This document shows positions 22,702-31,500 of a stretch of DNA of 64,000 nt, piece after piece. Location of the stretch: the NCBI RefSeq assembly GCF_001612985.1, contig NZ_BDBM01000005.1, forward strand, positions 248,001 to 312,000, read 5' to 3'. The DNA is from Nocardia gamkensis NBRC 108242. Its GTDB lineage: Bacteria > Actinomycetota > Actinomycetes > Mycobacteriales > Mycobacteriaceae. The first letter of the stretch is position 1. Every line of letters begins with the position of its first letter. The notes below the pieces were generated by a model, which was not told where the DNA came from, did not search any database, and saw only the letters and a list, made by a program, of their open reading frames with translations. The translations under genes and the position numbers were made by a program.

Positions 22702-24099
22702 ATGACGCGAACAGTGAATTCCGATCTCGAGGTACTACGTTCCACGATGGACGGGCCGGTGTTCGGCCCCGGCGAGACCGGGTACGACCGGGCTCGCGCC
22801 ATCTGGAACGCCGACATCGACCGGCACCCCGCGGTGATAGCCCAGTGCGTGTCGCCCGGTGACGTGGCCGCGGCGCTGGCCTTCGGCCGGGATCGCGGGC
22901 TGGAGATATCCGTTCGCGGCGGCGCCCACTCCTACAGCGGGACCGCGGTCGGCGAGGGCGGCCTGATGATCAACCTAAGCGCGCTGAAGGGCGTCGTGGT
23001 GAATCCGGAGGCCGAGCGAGCCCGGGTCGGCGGCGGAGCGACGATGGCGGATCTGGACGCAGCGACCCAGGCATACGGGCAGGCGGTGACCGGCGGGGTG
23101 GTCAGTGACACCGGCGTCGGCGGCCTCACCCTCGGCGGCGGCATGGGCTGGCTGACCCGCATGGCCGGACTGGCCATCGACAACCTCGTCTCGGCGCAGG
23201 TGGTTCTCGCCGACGGCCAGGTGCTGCGAGCGTCCGAGAACGAGAACGCGGATTTGTTCTGGGCATTGCGCGGGGGCGGCGGCAATTTCGGGGTCGTCAC
23301 CGAATTCGAATACCGCCTGCATCACGTCGGGCCGGAAGTGCACCTCGGCCTGTTCTTCTGGGACATGCCGGACGGGACGGATGCTCTGCGCCTGATCCGG
23401 GAGTTCATTCCCACTCTGCCGCGTCGGTCGGGCGCGTTGATAGCGCTGGCGATGTCGGCGCCGCCGGCGCCGTTCGTTCCGGAGCGATACCACGGCCGAG
23501 CGGGGCATGCCCTGATCGTCGCGGGTTTCGGCACAGCCGAGGAGCACACCGCCGCGGTGGCGCCGATCCGCGAAGCACTGCCGCCGCTGTTCGAATTCCT
23601 CGGCCCCGTCCCGTACGCCGGGCTGCAACGGATGCTCGACGGTGGGGCGCCGTGGGGCTTGCGCGGGTACGAGAAGGCACTCGACCTCGGCGATTTCTCG
23701 AACGACGTGATCGCGGTCCTGACCGCGAAAGCCGCCGAGAAGACCGCGCCGCTGTCGTTCATGCCGATCTTTCCGCTCAGCGGCGCGTTCAGCACAATCG
23801 GCGAGGACGACACGGCATTCGGCGGCGCGCGCAGCCCACACTACGGGTGCAATATCACCGCGATGGCTCCCGACGCCGAGACGCTGGCCCTCGACCGGGA
23901 CTGGGTGCGCAGGACGTGGGAAGCGTTGCGCCCGATGGCTTCCAACCGCGGCGGGTATGTGAACTTCATGGCGGACACGGACCGCGACCGGGTCCGCGAA
24001 TCCTACGGAAGCGTCAAATACGCCAAGCTGGCCCGAATCAAGGCCGCCTACGACCCGTGCAACGTCTTCCACCGCAACGCGAACATAGCCCCCGGCTGA
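22702..24099 (+). CDS. FAD-linked oxidase, berberine-bridge-enzyme type
   Basis: 465 aa. PP-loop FAD domain: SVRGGAHSYSG near residue 72 holds the His that carries the 8-alpha flavin bond; TGGVVSDTGVGGLTLGGGMGWL near 132 is the second flavin loop, but the Cys of bicovalent BBE enzymes is absent, so attachment is probably mono-covalent. The C-terminal BBE motif appears as YAKLARIKAAYDPCNVFHRNANI. Such enzymes oxidise alcohols, sugars or aromatic amines. ATG 22702 has GGGAGG 6-11 nt upstream. It is followed, convergently, by a TetR gene. No link to the steroid pathway is shown. Confidence 0.88.
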   Translation: MTRTVNSDLEVLRSTMDGPVFGPGETGYDRARAIWNADIDRHPAVIAQCVSPGDVAAALAFGRDRGLEISVRGGAHSYSGTAVGEGGLMINLSALKGVVVNPEAERARVGGGATMADLDAATQAYGQAVTGGVVSDTGVGGLTLGGGMGWLTRMAGLAIDNLVSAQVVLADGQVLRASENENADLFWALRGGGGNFGVVTEFEYRLHHVGPEVHLGLFFWDMPDGTDALRLIREFIPTLPRRSGALIALAMSAPPAPFVPERYHGRAGHALIVAGFGTAEEHTAAVAPIREALPPLFEFLGPVPYAGLQRMLDGGAPWGLRGYEKALDLGDFSNDVIAVLTAKAAEKTAPLSFMPIFPLSGAFSTIGEDDTAFGGARSPHYGCNITAMAPDAETLALDRDWVRRTWEALRPMASNRGGYVNFMADTDRDRVRESYGSVKYAKLARIKAAYDPCNVFHRNANIAPG

Positions 24100-24100
24100 C

Positions 24101-24709
24101 TCACTCGTTCGAGCGTCTACCGGCCGCGCCGGGGCGCAGGCCGTCCAGAACGATCTCCACGAGCCGCCGCCAATCACCGCTCCCGCTGCCGATGGTCGCG
24201 GACATCGCGCCGACGATCATGTAGACGTCGGTCACCGTGCAGTCCTCGCGCACCATCCCGGCCGCCCGATCCCGCTCGACGAGCTCGCCGATCACCTCCT
24301 CGAGCCTGCTGCGCGATTCGCCGCGCGGCGCGCTGCCCGCCGATTGCCGCGCCGCCTCGATGGCCGCCGACAAGCCCCGGTCGGCGGTCAGCACCTCGCC
24401 TACGTGGCGCAGGTAGCGGGCGAGCCCTTCCCCCGGCTCGGCACGCAGGCATTCGGTGCGGGCGAAATCCTCGATTTCGGCGAAGCGCTGCGCGGCCGCT
24501 GCCTCGATGAGGTCGGCCTGGGTGGGGAAATGACGGTAGACGGTACCGATACCGACTCCCGCGGCGCGAGCGATCTCGGGCAGTTGCACCGCACTGCCGC
24601 GCTCGGCGAACAGCGCGCGAGCCGCGGCCAGGATGCGGACGCGGTTGAGCGCGGCGTCCGCGCGCCGCGGACGGGGCGATGGTGGCCTTGACACCGGCGA
24701 TCCCTCCAT
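24101..24709 (-). CDS. TetR-family repressor
   Basis: 202 aa. HTH near residues 24-70: RVRILAAARALFAERGSAVQ, then EIARAAGVGIGTVYRHFPTQADLIEAAA, the standard TetR fold; C-terminal TetR_C-like helices follow, with no recognisable ligand signature. It is divergent from a cupin gene, with palindromes 24713-24764 between them, so it probably represses itself and the cupin gene. It converges with the FAD oxidase with one base between the stop codons. Confidence 0.88.
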   Translation of the reverse strand: MEGSPVSRPPSPRPRRADAALNRVRILAAARALFAERGSAVQLPEIARAAGVGIGTVYRHFPTQADLIEAAAAQRFAEIEDFARTECLRAEPGEGLARYLRHVGEVLTADRGLSAAIEAARQSAGSAPRGESRSRLEEVIGELVERDRAAGMVREDCTVTDVYMIVGAMSATIGSGSGDWRRLVEIVLDGLRPGAAGRRSNE

Positions 24710-24712
24710 GTT

Positions 24713-24764
24713 TACCCTTCAATCGGAAGCGGAATCCGATTCCGTTTCATGCCATCGAAGGGTA
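24713..24764. promoter_or_regulatory. Nested palindromes between TetR and cupin genes
   Basis: Inner: GAAGCGGAATC-c-GATTCCGTTTC at 24726-24748, 11-bp arms with one mismatch. Outer: TACCCTTC 24713-24720 and GAAGGGTA 24757-24764, perfect 8-bp arms almost co-centred with the inner pair. Good candidate TetR operator covering both promoters. Confidence 0.7.
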
Positions 24765-24771
24765 GCAGTTC

Positions 24772-25236
24772 ATGTCCCACAATCGTTTCCGCGTCCTGGA
24801 CCCAGGCGAGGCACGGACCGGCCGGGTGCCGTTGCCGCCCGCCTTCGCAGTGAAAGCCACCACCGCCGACACCGAAGGCAGGTTCTCCTTGCTGGAGGTG
24901 ACCCTCGCGCGCGATATTCCCCGGCATACCCATCACGTCGCCGACGAGTGCGTCTACGTACTCGAAGGCACACTCGACGTCGAATTCGACGATCGGACGC
25001 TCTCCGCGACCCGAGGCATGTTCGTACTGCTGCCGCACGGCGTGCCCCACGCCCTGCGCTGCGGGTCACAGCCACCGCCACGGGTACTCCAGATCTCCTC
25101 ACCCGGCGGCTGGGAGTGCTATCTCGAGGACCTCTTCGAAGCCGGTGCGTCGGTGCTGACCGACGGAGCGCTGGACCCGGTGAAGATCAATCCGATCGCG
25201 GCGAAATACGACATCCGCTACGAGGAAACGGTTTGA
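24772..25236 (+). CDS. Cupin-domain protein
   Basis: 154-aa single-domain cupin. Motif 1: PRHTHHVADECVYVLEG near residue 43 (three His and a Glu for metal); motif 2: LPHGVPHALRCG near 85. The C-terminal tail (DPVKINPIAAKYDIRYE) resembles quercetinase-like cupins. Possibly a small dioxygenase or isomerase on an aromatic or flavonoid substrate; not determined. It is divergent from the TetR gene and probably its regulatory target. A hairpin at 25286 follows. Confidence 0.85.
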   Translation: MSHNRFRVLDPGEARTGRVPLPPAFAVKATTADTEGRFSLLEVTLARDIPRHTHHVADECVYVLEGTLDVEFDDRTLSATRGMFVLLPHGVPHALRCGSQPPPRVLQISSPGGWECYLEDLFEAGASVLTDGALDPVKINPIAAKYDIRYEETV

Positions 25237-25285
25237 TCCGTTCGATCGAGCCTGTCGGACAACAGCTTTGACGCCGATCTGGTTA

Positions 25286-25317
25286 GCCCCCGAATGGAGC
25301 CGGTCTCCATCGGGGGC
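25286..25317 (+). terminator. Hairpin terminator after the cupin gene
   Basis: GCCCCCGAATGGAG / CTCCATCGGGGGC, a 13-bp stem with one bulged A and a short loop, 50 bp past the cupin stop. Confidence 0.65.
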
Positions 25318-25350
25318 ATCCCGCTTCGGATCATGTGGCCGACTTCACCG

Positions 25351-25385
25351 CCAATAGATAGTTAGCCTATGTAATAATATTGCCT
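25351..25385 (+). promoter_or_regulatory. AT-rich promoter/operator of the MarR-MFS operon
   Basis: A strikingly AT-rich patch contains ATAG-ttagc-CTAT (25358-25370) and a TAATAT -10-like hexamer at 25375-25380, five bases before the GTG at 25386. Typical place for a MarR autoregulatory site. Confidence 0.5.
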
Positions 25386-25856
25386 GTGCAGCAAGCTCAG
25401 GTGAACACAGCGGATGACATCGTCGTCGACCTTCTCGTCACCGCGGGCAGGCTCACTCGGCTGGCCGGGGTGATCAGCGGCGACGACCTGCCGCGCGCGA
25501 TGTTGCGGGCACTGGCGGTGCTCGACGAACACGGAGCGCTGCGGGTCAGCGAATTCGCCAGGATCGACCGATGTTCACAGCCGGCGGCAACGGCGCTGAT
25601 CGGCAAGCTGGTCGCGGAAGGTCTCGCGAGCCGGCGCAAGGACCCGGAGGACTTCCGGGCCGTGATCGTCGAACTCACCCCGGCCGGGCGGGCCCGTCTG
25701 GCCGAATTCCGCCGAGCATTCGCCGCCGCGATCGGCGGACATCTTCCCGGCTTCGACGCCGAACGCCTGGCGCGGCTGGACACCGAATTACACGACTTGC
25801 TGGAGGCCTTGAAAACGGCTACGCGACAGCATGATCCGATCTCGAGGGAACATTGA
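25386..25856 (+). CDS. MarR-family regulator
   Basis: 156-aa MarR-type winged helix: LRALAVLDEHGALRVSEFAR, then DRCSQPAATALIGKLVAEGLASRRKDPEDFRAVIVELTPAGR, the recognition helix and wing. GTG 25386 is preferred to the TTG at 25380, which lies inside the apparent -10. The message would be leaderless. The stop overlaps the transporter ATG (TGATG), so regulator and pump are one unit; MarR proteins of this arrangement usually repress an efflux pump until a small-molecule inducer binds. Confidence 0.85.
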   Translation: MQQAQVNTADDIVVDLLVTAGRLTRLAGVISGDDLPRAMLRALAVLDEHGALRVSEFARIDRCSQPAATALIGKLVAEGLASRRKDPEDFRAVIVELTPAGRARLAEFRRAFAAAIGGHLPGFDAERLARLDTELHDLLEALKTATRQHDPISREH

Positions 25857-27103
25857 TGAGCACATTGGCTCCCACCCGCGCCGCGGCACCTGCCGCGGAC
25901 GACACCAAGCAACCGAAAGCCGTCTGGGCGGTCGCGTTCGCGAGCGTGATCGCGTTCATGGGCATCGGCCTGGTCGATCCGATTCTCAAACCGATCGGCG
26001 AACAACTACACGCCTCACCTTCCCAGGTGTCGCTGCTGTTCACCAGCTACATGCTGGTCACGGGCGTGGCCATGCTGATCACCGGTGTGGTGTCGAGTCG
26101 CTTCGGCGCCAAGAAGACGCTGCTGGCGGGCCTGGCGATCATCATCGTGTTCGCCGCGCTGGCCGGCATGTCCGACACGGTGGCGCAGATCGTCGGCTTC
26201 CGCGCGGGCTGGGGTCTGGGCAACGCGCTGTTCATCGCCACGGCGCTGGCCACCATCGTCGGCGCGGCCAGCGGCGGCGTGGCCCGCGCGATCATCCTGT
26301 ACGAGGCGGCGCTGGGCATCGGCATCGCGACCGGCCCCCTGGTCGGCGGCGTGCTCGGCGGAATCAGCTGGCGCGGACCGTTCTTCGGTGTCTCGGCGCT
26401 GATGGCCGTCGCGCTGGTCAGCATCGTCGTCCTGCTTCCGGAAGGCCCGAAGCCTGCCCACCGCACCTCGATCGCCGCGCCGTTCCGCGCGTTGCGTCAC
26501 CGCGGTCTGCTGATCGTGAGCATCACCGCCCTGCTGTACAACTTCGGCTTCTTCACGCTGCTCGCCTACACCCCGTTCCCGCTGGACATGGGCACCTACG
26601 CGATCGGCTTCATCTTCTGCGGCTGGGGAGTGCTGCTGGCGATCGCCTCGGTGTTCCTGGCTCCCCGGTTGCAGCGCCGGTTCGGTTCGCTGCCGATGAT
26701 GGGACTCTCGCTGGGGCTGTTCGCGGCGGATCTGGCGATGATGGCCGTCTTCGCCGAGCACAAGCCGGTGCTGATCATCGGCACCGTGCTGGCGGGCCTG
26801 TTCCTCGGCGTGAACAACACGCTGATCACCGAGGCCGTGATGATCTCGGCGCCGGTCGAGCGGTCCACCGCTTCGGCGGCCTATAGCTTCGTGCGCTTCG
26901 CGGGCGGCGCCGCCGCGCCCTACCTCGCGGGCAAGCTCGGCGAACACAGCATCGCACTGCCGTTCTGGGTGGGCGCGGCATGCACCGCCGCCGCGGTGGT
27001 CGTGCTGATGGCAGGGCGCACCGCCTTGGCCCACCTCGATGACCACGATCCCGCACCGCACAGCGTCGAGGAAGCCCAGGCCATCACGGTCGGCGACGAC
27101 TGA
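25856..27103 (+). CDS. MFS drug/metabolite transporter
   Basis: 415-aa major facilitator with about 12 membrane segments. Visible: first helix AVAFASVIAFMGIGLVDPIL, loop 2-3 SSRFGAKKTLLAG (motif A-like), helix 5 YEAALGIGIATGPLVGGVLGG (motif C of drug:H+ antiporters), and helices to VVVLMAGRTALAHL. ATG 25856 has GAGGGAA upstream and shares its A with the MarR stop. Likely efflux of a MarR ligand. Followed by a strong terminator at 27115. Confidence 0.88.
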   Translation: MSTLAPTRAAAPAADDTKQPKAVWAVAFASVIAFMGIGLVDPILKPIGEQLHASPSQVSLLFTSYMLVTGVAMLITGVVSSRFGAKKTLLAGLAIIIVFAALAGMSDTVAQIVGFRAGWGLGNALFIATALATIVGAASGGVARAIILYEAALGIGIATGPLVGGVLGGISWRGPFFGVSALMAVALVSIVVLLPEGPKPAHRTSIAAPFRALRHRGLLIVSITALLYNFGFFTLLAYTPFPLDMGTYAIGFIFCGWGVLLAIASVFLAPRLQRRFGSLPMMGLSLGLFAADLAMMAVFAEHKPVLIIGTVLAGLFLGVNNTLITEAVMISAPVERSTASAAYSFVRFAGGAAAPYLAGKLGEHSIALPFWVGAACTAAAVVVLMAGRTALAHLDDHDPAPHSVEEAQAITVGDD

Positions 27104-27114
27104 CCCGATACCCC

Positions 27115-27148
27115 GCCGGAGGCAGCCACCAGCGTGGCTGCCTTCGGC
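27115..27148 (+). terminator. Terminator of the MarR-MFS operon
   Basis: 15-bp stem GCCGGAGGCAGCCAC / GTGGCTGCCTTCGGC with one mismatch and a CAGC loop, followed by GTTTCC; 11 bp beyond the transporter stop. Confidence 0.85.
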
Positions 27149-27195
27149 GTTTCCACCCCTGGCGCCTGCCGGCGCGAGGAGTACGGTCGAGAAAT

Positions 27196-27948
27196 ATGAC
27201 CGAAGCGAAGCGGGGCCGCGTCAGCGTCGAGACCAGTCAGAAGCGGGTGCGCGTCTATCTGGGCGGTCATCTCGTGGCCGACAGCGCGCGGCCGGTGCTC
27301 GTGTGGGAGAACCCGCACTATCCCGCCTACTATCTGCCGGTCGCGGATCTGCGCGCGAAACTGGAACCGAACGGACATACCCAGCACTCCGCCAGCCGTG
27401 GCGACGCGACCGTCTACGACGTCATGGTGGACGGCACCACGGCGGGCGGCGCTGCGCTGCGATATCACGACTCGCCGCTCACCGAATTGCGCGATCTGGT
27501 GCGGTTGGAGTGGAACGCGATGGACGAGTGGTTCGAGGAGGACGAGCCGATCTACGTCCATCCGCGCAACCCGTACTCGCGCGTCGACATCCTGGCCAGC
27601 TCACGGCATGTGCGGGTGGAGATCGACGGCGTCACCGTCGCCGACTCCCGCGCGCCGCGCATCCTCTTCGAAACCGGTTTGCCCGCACGGTATTACCTGC
27701 CGATGACCGATGTCCGCATGGACTTGCTGTACCCGTCGGCCACCCACACCAGCTGCCCTTACAAGGGCACCGCCGACTACTGGACCGTCCGCGTCGAGGG
27801 CAAGGAGTATCCCGACTACGTCTGGGGCTACCGCACGCCGCTTCCGGAGAGCCAGAAGGTCGCCGGACTGGTCTGCTTCTACAACGAGAAGGTCGACATC
27901 TACGTGGACGGTGAACTCCAGGAACGCCCGCGCTCGCCGTTCAGCTGA
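27196..27948 (+). CDS. Tandem DUF427 protein
   Basis: 250-aa cytosolic protein with two DUF427 (beta-tent) repeats: VRVYLGGHLVADSARPVLVWE...YYLPVADLR in the first half and VRVEIDGVTVADSRAPRILFE...YYLPMTDVRMDLL in the second, the latter followed by SCPYKGTADYWTVRV and GLVCFYNEKVDIYVDGE. The DUF427 family has no firmly assigned biochemical function. Single gene, ATG 27196, 47 bp beyond the terminator. Confidence 0.88.
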   Translation: MTEAKRGRVSVETSQKRVRVYLGGHLVADSARPVLVWENPHYPAYYLPVADLRAKLEPNGHTQHSASRGDATVYDVMVDGTTAGGAALRYHDSPLTELRDLVRLEWNAMDEWFEEDEPIYVHPRNPYSRVDILASSRHVRVEIDGVTVADSRAPRILFETGLPARYYLPMTDVRMDLLYPSATHTSCPYKGTADYWTVRVEGKEYPDYVWGYRTPLPESQKVAGLVCFYNEKVDIYVDGELQERPRSPFS

Positions 27949-28002
27949 GTTCGGCGACAGCCCGCCCGGCTCGTTCGCACCCTGCGGGGCATGCGCGCCG
28001 GA

Positions 28003-28920
28003 TCAGACCGCGACCAGTGGCGTGTTGTCGCCCGCGCGGCGGTACTGCCCCGGGGCCAGGCCGTATTCGCGCTTGAAGGCCTTCGCGAAGGCGAACTCCG
28101 AGGTGTAACCGACCCGGCGAGCCACGGCGCCGAGACTGCTGTCGGTGTCGCGGAGCAGGCGAGCGGCGGTGAGCATGCGCCAGCGGGTGACGTAGGCCAA
28201 CGGCGGTTCGCCGACCGTCGCGGTGAAGCGGCGGGCGAGGGTCGCGCGGGAGACGCCCGCGATGTCACCCAGATCCGTCACGGTCCATGCTCGCGCGGGC
28301 TGCTCGTGCACGGCGCGCAGCACCGCGGCCACCGCGGGGTCGGCGAAAGCGCCTGCCCAGCCGGAGGATCGCACGTCGGCCTGCTCGTCGAACCAGGCGC
28401 GCAGGATGAACAGCAGCAACGTCTCGAGGATCGCGGGCACGGCCGCGTCGCTACCCGGACGCGGCTCGGCGATCTCCGCGGCGAGCAGGTCGACGGCGCC
28501 GCGCAGCGCCGGATGACGCCCCGGACGCGCGGGCAGATGAATGAACTCGGGCAGCTCGTCGAGGATGGGGTGGCTGCGCCCGCGTCCGAGTTCATAGGCG
28601 CCGCACAGCAGCGCGGTCCGGACGCCGGGCCCAACGATCTCCCTCGGCTCGCCGGGCATCGCGGTCTCGGTGACCGGGCTGTCCATGCTGTCCACCAGGT
28701 CGTGGTCGGCCCCGCGCGGCATGAACAACACGTCCCCCACACCGAGCGCCATCGGCTCGCCGCCGGTCGGCACCACCCAGCAGGAGCCCTGCAAGACCAC
28801 GTGGAAACCCGCGCCGGGCACCACGGGATACCGGCGGCCCCACGGGGCGTGCCGGATGAACAGGCCGGAGGCGGGGCTGCCGGTGCGGATGGCCGCGATG
28901 GCTTCGCTGAGGATGTCCAC
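28003..28920 (-). CDS. AraC-family regulator with cupin sensor domain
   Basis: 305 aa. Residues 1-190 are an AraC-type cupin (Cupin_6) domain: RYPVVPGAGFHVVLQGSCWVV-like start, GDVLFMPRGADHDL, CGAYELGRGRSHPILDELPEF. Residues 200-300 are two HTH motifs: TVTDLGDIAGVSRATLARRF and GAVARRVGYTSEFAFAKAFKREYG. GTG start 28920. Divergent from the reductase at 29017; the AT-rich gap 28921-29016 is the shared promoter region. Such proteins usually activate the divergent gene in response to a small molecule. Confidence 0.88.
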   Translation of the reverse strand: MDILSEAIAAIRTGSPASGLFIRHAPWGRRYPVVPGAGFHVVLQGSCWVVPTGGEPMALGVGDVLFMPRGADHDLVDSMDSPVTETAMPGEPREIVGPGVRTALLCGAYELGRGRSHPILDELPEFIHLPARPGRHPALRGAVDLLAAEIAEPRPGSDAAVPAILETLLLFILRAWFDEQADVRSSGWAGAFADPAVAAVLRAVHEQPARAWTVTDLGDIAGVSRATLARRFTATVGEPPLAYVTRWRMLTAARLLRDTDSSLGAVARRVGYTSEFAFAKAFKREYGLAPGQYRRAGDNTPLVAV

Positions 28921-29016
28921 TTGTAAACCGTAACACTCTTACCGTGAGCGTTTCAGACAAACTATTGCGCTTTACAGGCATTGGTCTACTCGACGGATGG
29001 CAATAGATTCGTTCTC

Positions 29017-30087
29017 ATGACATCAACCAAAGCCTCCCCCGTCATCGCCGTCTACGGCGCCACCGGACACACCGGCGGCTACCTGCTCGAGGAACTGCGC
29101 CGCCGCGACCTCGCTCCGATCCTGGTCGGCCGGGATGCCGATCGCATCCGCGCCGCCGCCGATGCGGTGGATCTGCCCGGCGCCGATGTCCGGGTGGCCG
29201 ATCTGACCGACCACGCGGCCCTCGTCACCGGGTTCACCGGAGCCGACGTGGTGATCAGCAGCCTGCCCGCGTACGTGGAGCACGGCTCGGCGGTGCTCGC
29301 CGCGGCCATCGAGGCCGGTGCCCACTACACCGACATGTCCGGCGAGCAACTGTTCCTGAAGCGGGTTTTCGATGAGTTCGGCCCGCGCGCGGCGGCGGCG
29401 GGCGTCACTGTGGTGTCCGGCATCACCGACAGCAATCTCCCCGGTGACCTGCTCGCTCACCTCACCACGCGCCGGGTGACCGGCCCGGCCGAGGTGGTGC
29501 TGAGCCACCTGAGCAACAGCGGCGGCAACGGTTCGAAAGGCAGCGCCGAGACGGTCTTCGCCAGCTTGGACTGGTTCCGCGGCGGCGGCTGGCACTACGC
29601 CGACGGCGAACTGCGCACCGGCGCTACCGCGCGCCACGACAAGATCACCTTCCCCGGCCACACCGAACCGACCGCGGTCGCGAAGTTCCCGCAGCCCCCG
29701 GTCCTCACCATCCCCCGGCATTCGGAGGTCTCCTACGTCGAAGGCGTCCTCGCCACCTCGATCCTCGACACGCTCAGCGGGTTCACCGCCGAACTCATCG
29801 ACGCGCTACCCGACGCGCCCAGCGCGGACCTGCGCTACGACCTCGTCGTCGACGCGTTCGGCGCGGACGGACATCGCGTCCGGGGCGTGCTCAGCGGCGT
29901 CGACTCCTACCGCGATTCGGCGCTGATGGCGGTGGAGACAGCCGTCCGGCTGAGCGAGGGCGCCGCCGCACCGGGTGCGCTCGCGGCCGCCGAGGCGTTC
30001 GACGCGACCGATTTCCTCGACGCGCTCGCTCCTTTCGGCATCACCTGGCGTATCGAGGAAACCGATCGCGCCGGTGATCGGGCATAG
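29017..30087 (+). CDS. Saccharopine-dehydrogenase-like NAD(P)-binding protein
   Basis: 356 aa. N-terminal Rossmann fold VIAVYGATGHTGGYLLEELRRRD, with DVVISSLPAY and the family block AGAHYTDMSGEQLF; the C-terminal two-thirds is a substrate domain. Relatives include trans-acting enoyl reductases and uncharacterised oxidoreductases; the substrate is unknown. ATG 29017 replaces an earlier in-frame TTG. Likely target of the divergent AraC regulator. The small cupin gene follows at 7 bp. Confidence 0.82.
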   Translation: MTSTKASPVIAVYGATGHTGGYLLEELRRRDLAPILVGRDADRIRAAADAVDLPGADVRVADLTDHAALVTGFTGADVVISSLPAYVEHGSAVLAAAIEAGAHYTDMSGEQLFLKRVFDEFGPRAAAAGVTVVSGITDSNLPGDLLAHLTTRRVTGPAEVVLSHLSNSGGNGSKGSAETVFASLDWFRGGGWHYADGELRTGATARHDKITFPGHTEPTAVAKFPQPPVLTIPRHSEVSYVEGVLATSILDTLSGFTAELIDALPDAPSADLRYDLVVDAFGADGHRVRGVLSGVDSYRDSALMAVETAVRLSEGAAAPGALAAAEAFDATDFLDALAPFGITWRIEETDRAGDRA

Positions 30088-30094
30088 TCGAACG

Positions 30095-30505
30095 ATGACC
30101 GACAACCGGCCGCCGCTCGCCGTCGCACTCGATCTCGCGCCGCACCCGGAGGGCGGCTGGTATCGCGAAACCTGGCGCAGCCCGGTGGAATTCACCCCGG
30201 AGGGCTACCCGGGCCCGCGCGCCGCCGCCACGGCGATCCATTTCCTGCTGTTGCCGGGCGAGCAGTCGGCCCCGCACACCGTGCGCTCCGACGAGCTGTG
30301 GCTCTGGCATCGCGGCGGGCCGCTGGCGCTGGACATCGGCGGCGAGGTGGTGATCCTCGGCCCCGACGTGGAGCGCGGCCAGGCGCTCCAGGGCGTGGTG
30401 CCGGGTGGCGTCAGCCAGTCGGCGCGACCGGCCGGCACGGAATACGTGCTGGTCAGCTGTATCGTCGCCCCTGGATTCGACTTCGCGGACTTCCGGCTGG
30501 ACTGA
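30095..30505 (+). CDS. DUF985 cupin protein
   Basis: 136-aa cupin of the DUF985 family: LDLAPHPEGGWYRETWRS near the N terminus is the hallmark, then AATAIHFLLLPGEQSAPHTVRSDELWLWHRG and GGVSQSARPAGTEYVLVSCIVAPGFDF at the C terminus. Possibly a sugar-epimerase-like cupin; function unknown. ATG 30095 lies 7 bp after the reductase stop, so it is co-transcribed with it. Confidence 0.85.
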   Translation: MTDNRPPLAVALDLAPHPEGGWYRETWRSPVEFTPEGYPGPRAAATAIHFLLLPGEQSAPHTVRSDELWLWHRGGPLALDIGGEVVILGPDVERGQALQGVVPGGVSQSARPAGTEYVLVSCIVAPGFDFADFRLD

Positions 30506-30511
30506 GCGGGT

Positions 30512-31330
30512 TCAGCGCACCGGCACGGTGGCGAATTGGGCGAGTTCGTGCGGGTCGTGGGCACTGAACATCCGCACCCGGTCACCGTGGTCGGCGCGCA
30601 GCGTGCGCAGCCGCTCCAGATTCTCCACCCGCTCGCGGCCCAGCGTGCTCGCGAGGATCTCGAAGACGCCGAGCCCGACCGGCGGGCGCGACCTTCCCGC
30701 CGCCAGCTGCCGGTGGTGGAAATAGGCGTCACCGCAGTGCAGCAGCCACCCGTCGCTCTGCCGGACCGCGACGCCGCTGTGCCCGCGGGTGTGCCCGACC
30801 AGCGGAATCAACATGATGTCCTCGAGCACCGGGACGGCGGTGAAGCCGAACCAGGTGTCCGCGCCGGTTTCGTGGGCCAGCCAGCGCGGGCCGTGCTCCC
30901 ACTGGCGCGGCTGGTAACGCAGTTTCTCCCCGAGGGTGGGACGCTGGATCGCCGCGTCGAGTTCGTCGGCGAAGACGTGCACTGTCGCGTCGGGGAAGTC
31001 CGACAGCCCGCCGGCGTGATCGATATCGAGATGGGTCAGCACGATGTGCCGGACATCCTCGCGCCGATAGCCGAGCCCGCGGATCTGATGCAGCGCGGTG
31101 AGTTCCGGACGCAGCCGGGGTCGCAGCAGTTGCGCGGTGCCGGCACCGAGCCGGCCGCGGTCGAGCACGTCGGCCATGCCGAACCCGGTGTCCACCAGCA
31201 CCAGCCCGTCATCGGATTCGACGAGCAGGCAATGGCCGACCAGCCCGCCGGTCAGCAGCCCACCGCTGCCCAGCAGCGCGCGCCCGCCGACCGGGCACAT
31301 GGTCGCGCAGTCCAGATGCCGCACCAGCAT
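30512..31330 (-). CDS. Metallo-beta-lactamase-fold hydrolase
   Basis: 272-aa MBL-fold enzyme. Metal motif THLDIDHAGG near residue 100 (His-x-Asp-x-Asp-His variant of HxHxDH), further ligands in GHTRGHSG near 180 and CGDAYFH near 200, final AHDPHE near 255. Overall pattern resembles N-acyl homoserine lactonase/glyoxalase II-like proteins; the substrate is unknown. It converges with the DUF985 gene, 6 bp between stops. Gap 31331-31500 beyond its start has nothing recognisable. Confidence 0.82.
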   Translation of the reverse strand: MLVRHLDCATMCPVGGRALLGSGGLLTGGLVGHCLLVESDDGLVLVDTGFGMADVLDRGRLGAGTAQLLRPRLRPELTALHQIRGLGYRREDVRHIVLTHLDIDHAGGLSDFPDATVHVFADELDAAIQRPTLGEKLRYQPRQWEHGPRWLAHETGADTWFGFTAVPVLEDIMLIPLVGHTRGHSGVAVRQSDGWLLHCGDAYFHHRQLAAGRSRPPVGLGVFEILASTLGRERVENLERLRTLRADHGDRVRMFSAHDPHELAQFATVPVR

Positions 31331-31500
31331 CGCGGAAACTCCCTCCTACGGCGCCGGATCGGATGCGGTCCGTTCCGGCACGAAGGTCCTCTTTGTTCCC
31401 GTCAACGTAGCCCGAGCACGACTCGCCCGCGACAGCACGGTCACCGCCACGGCGATCGGCGGGCAAACCGATCCGCGCCGACCGCCCCGGAATACCCCGC

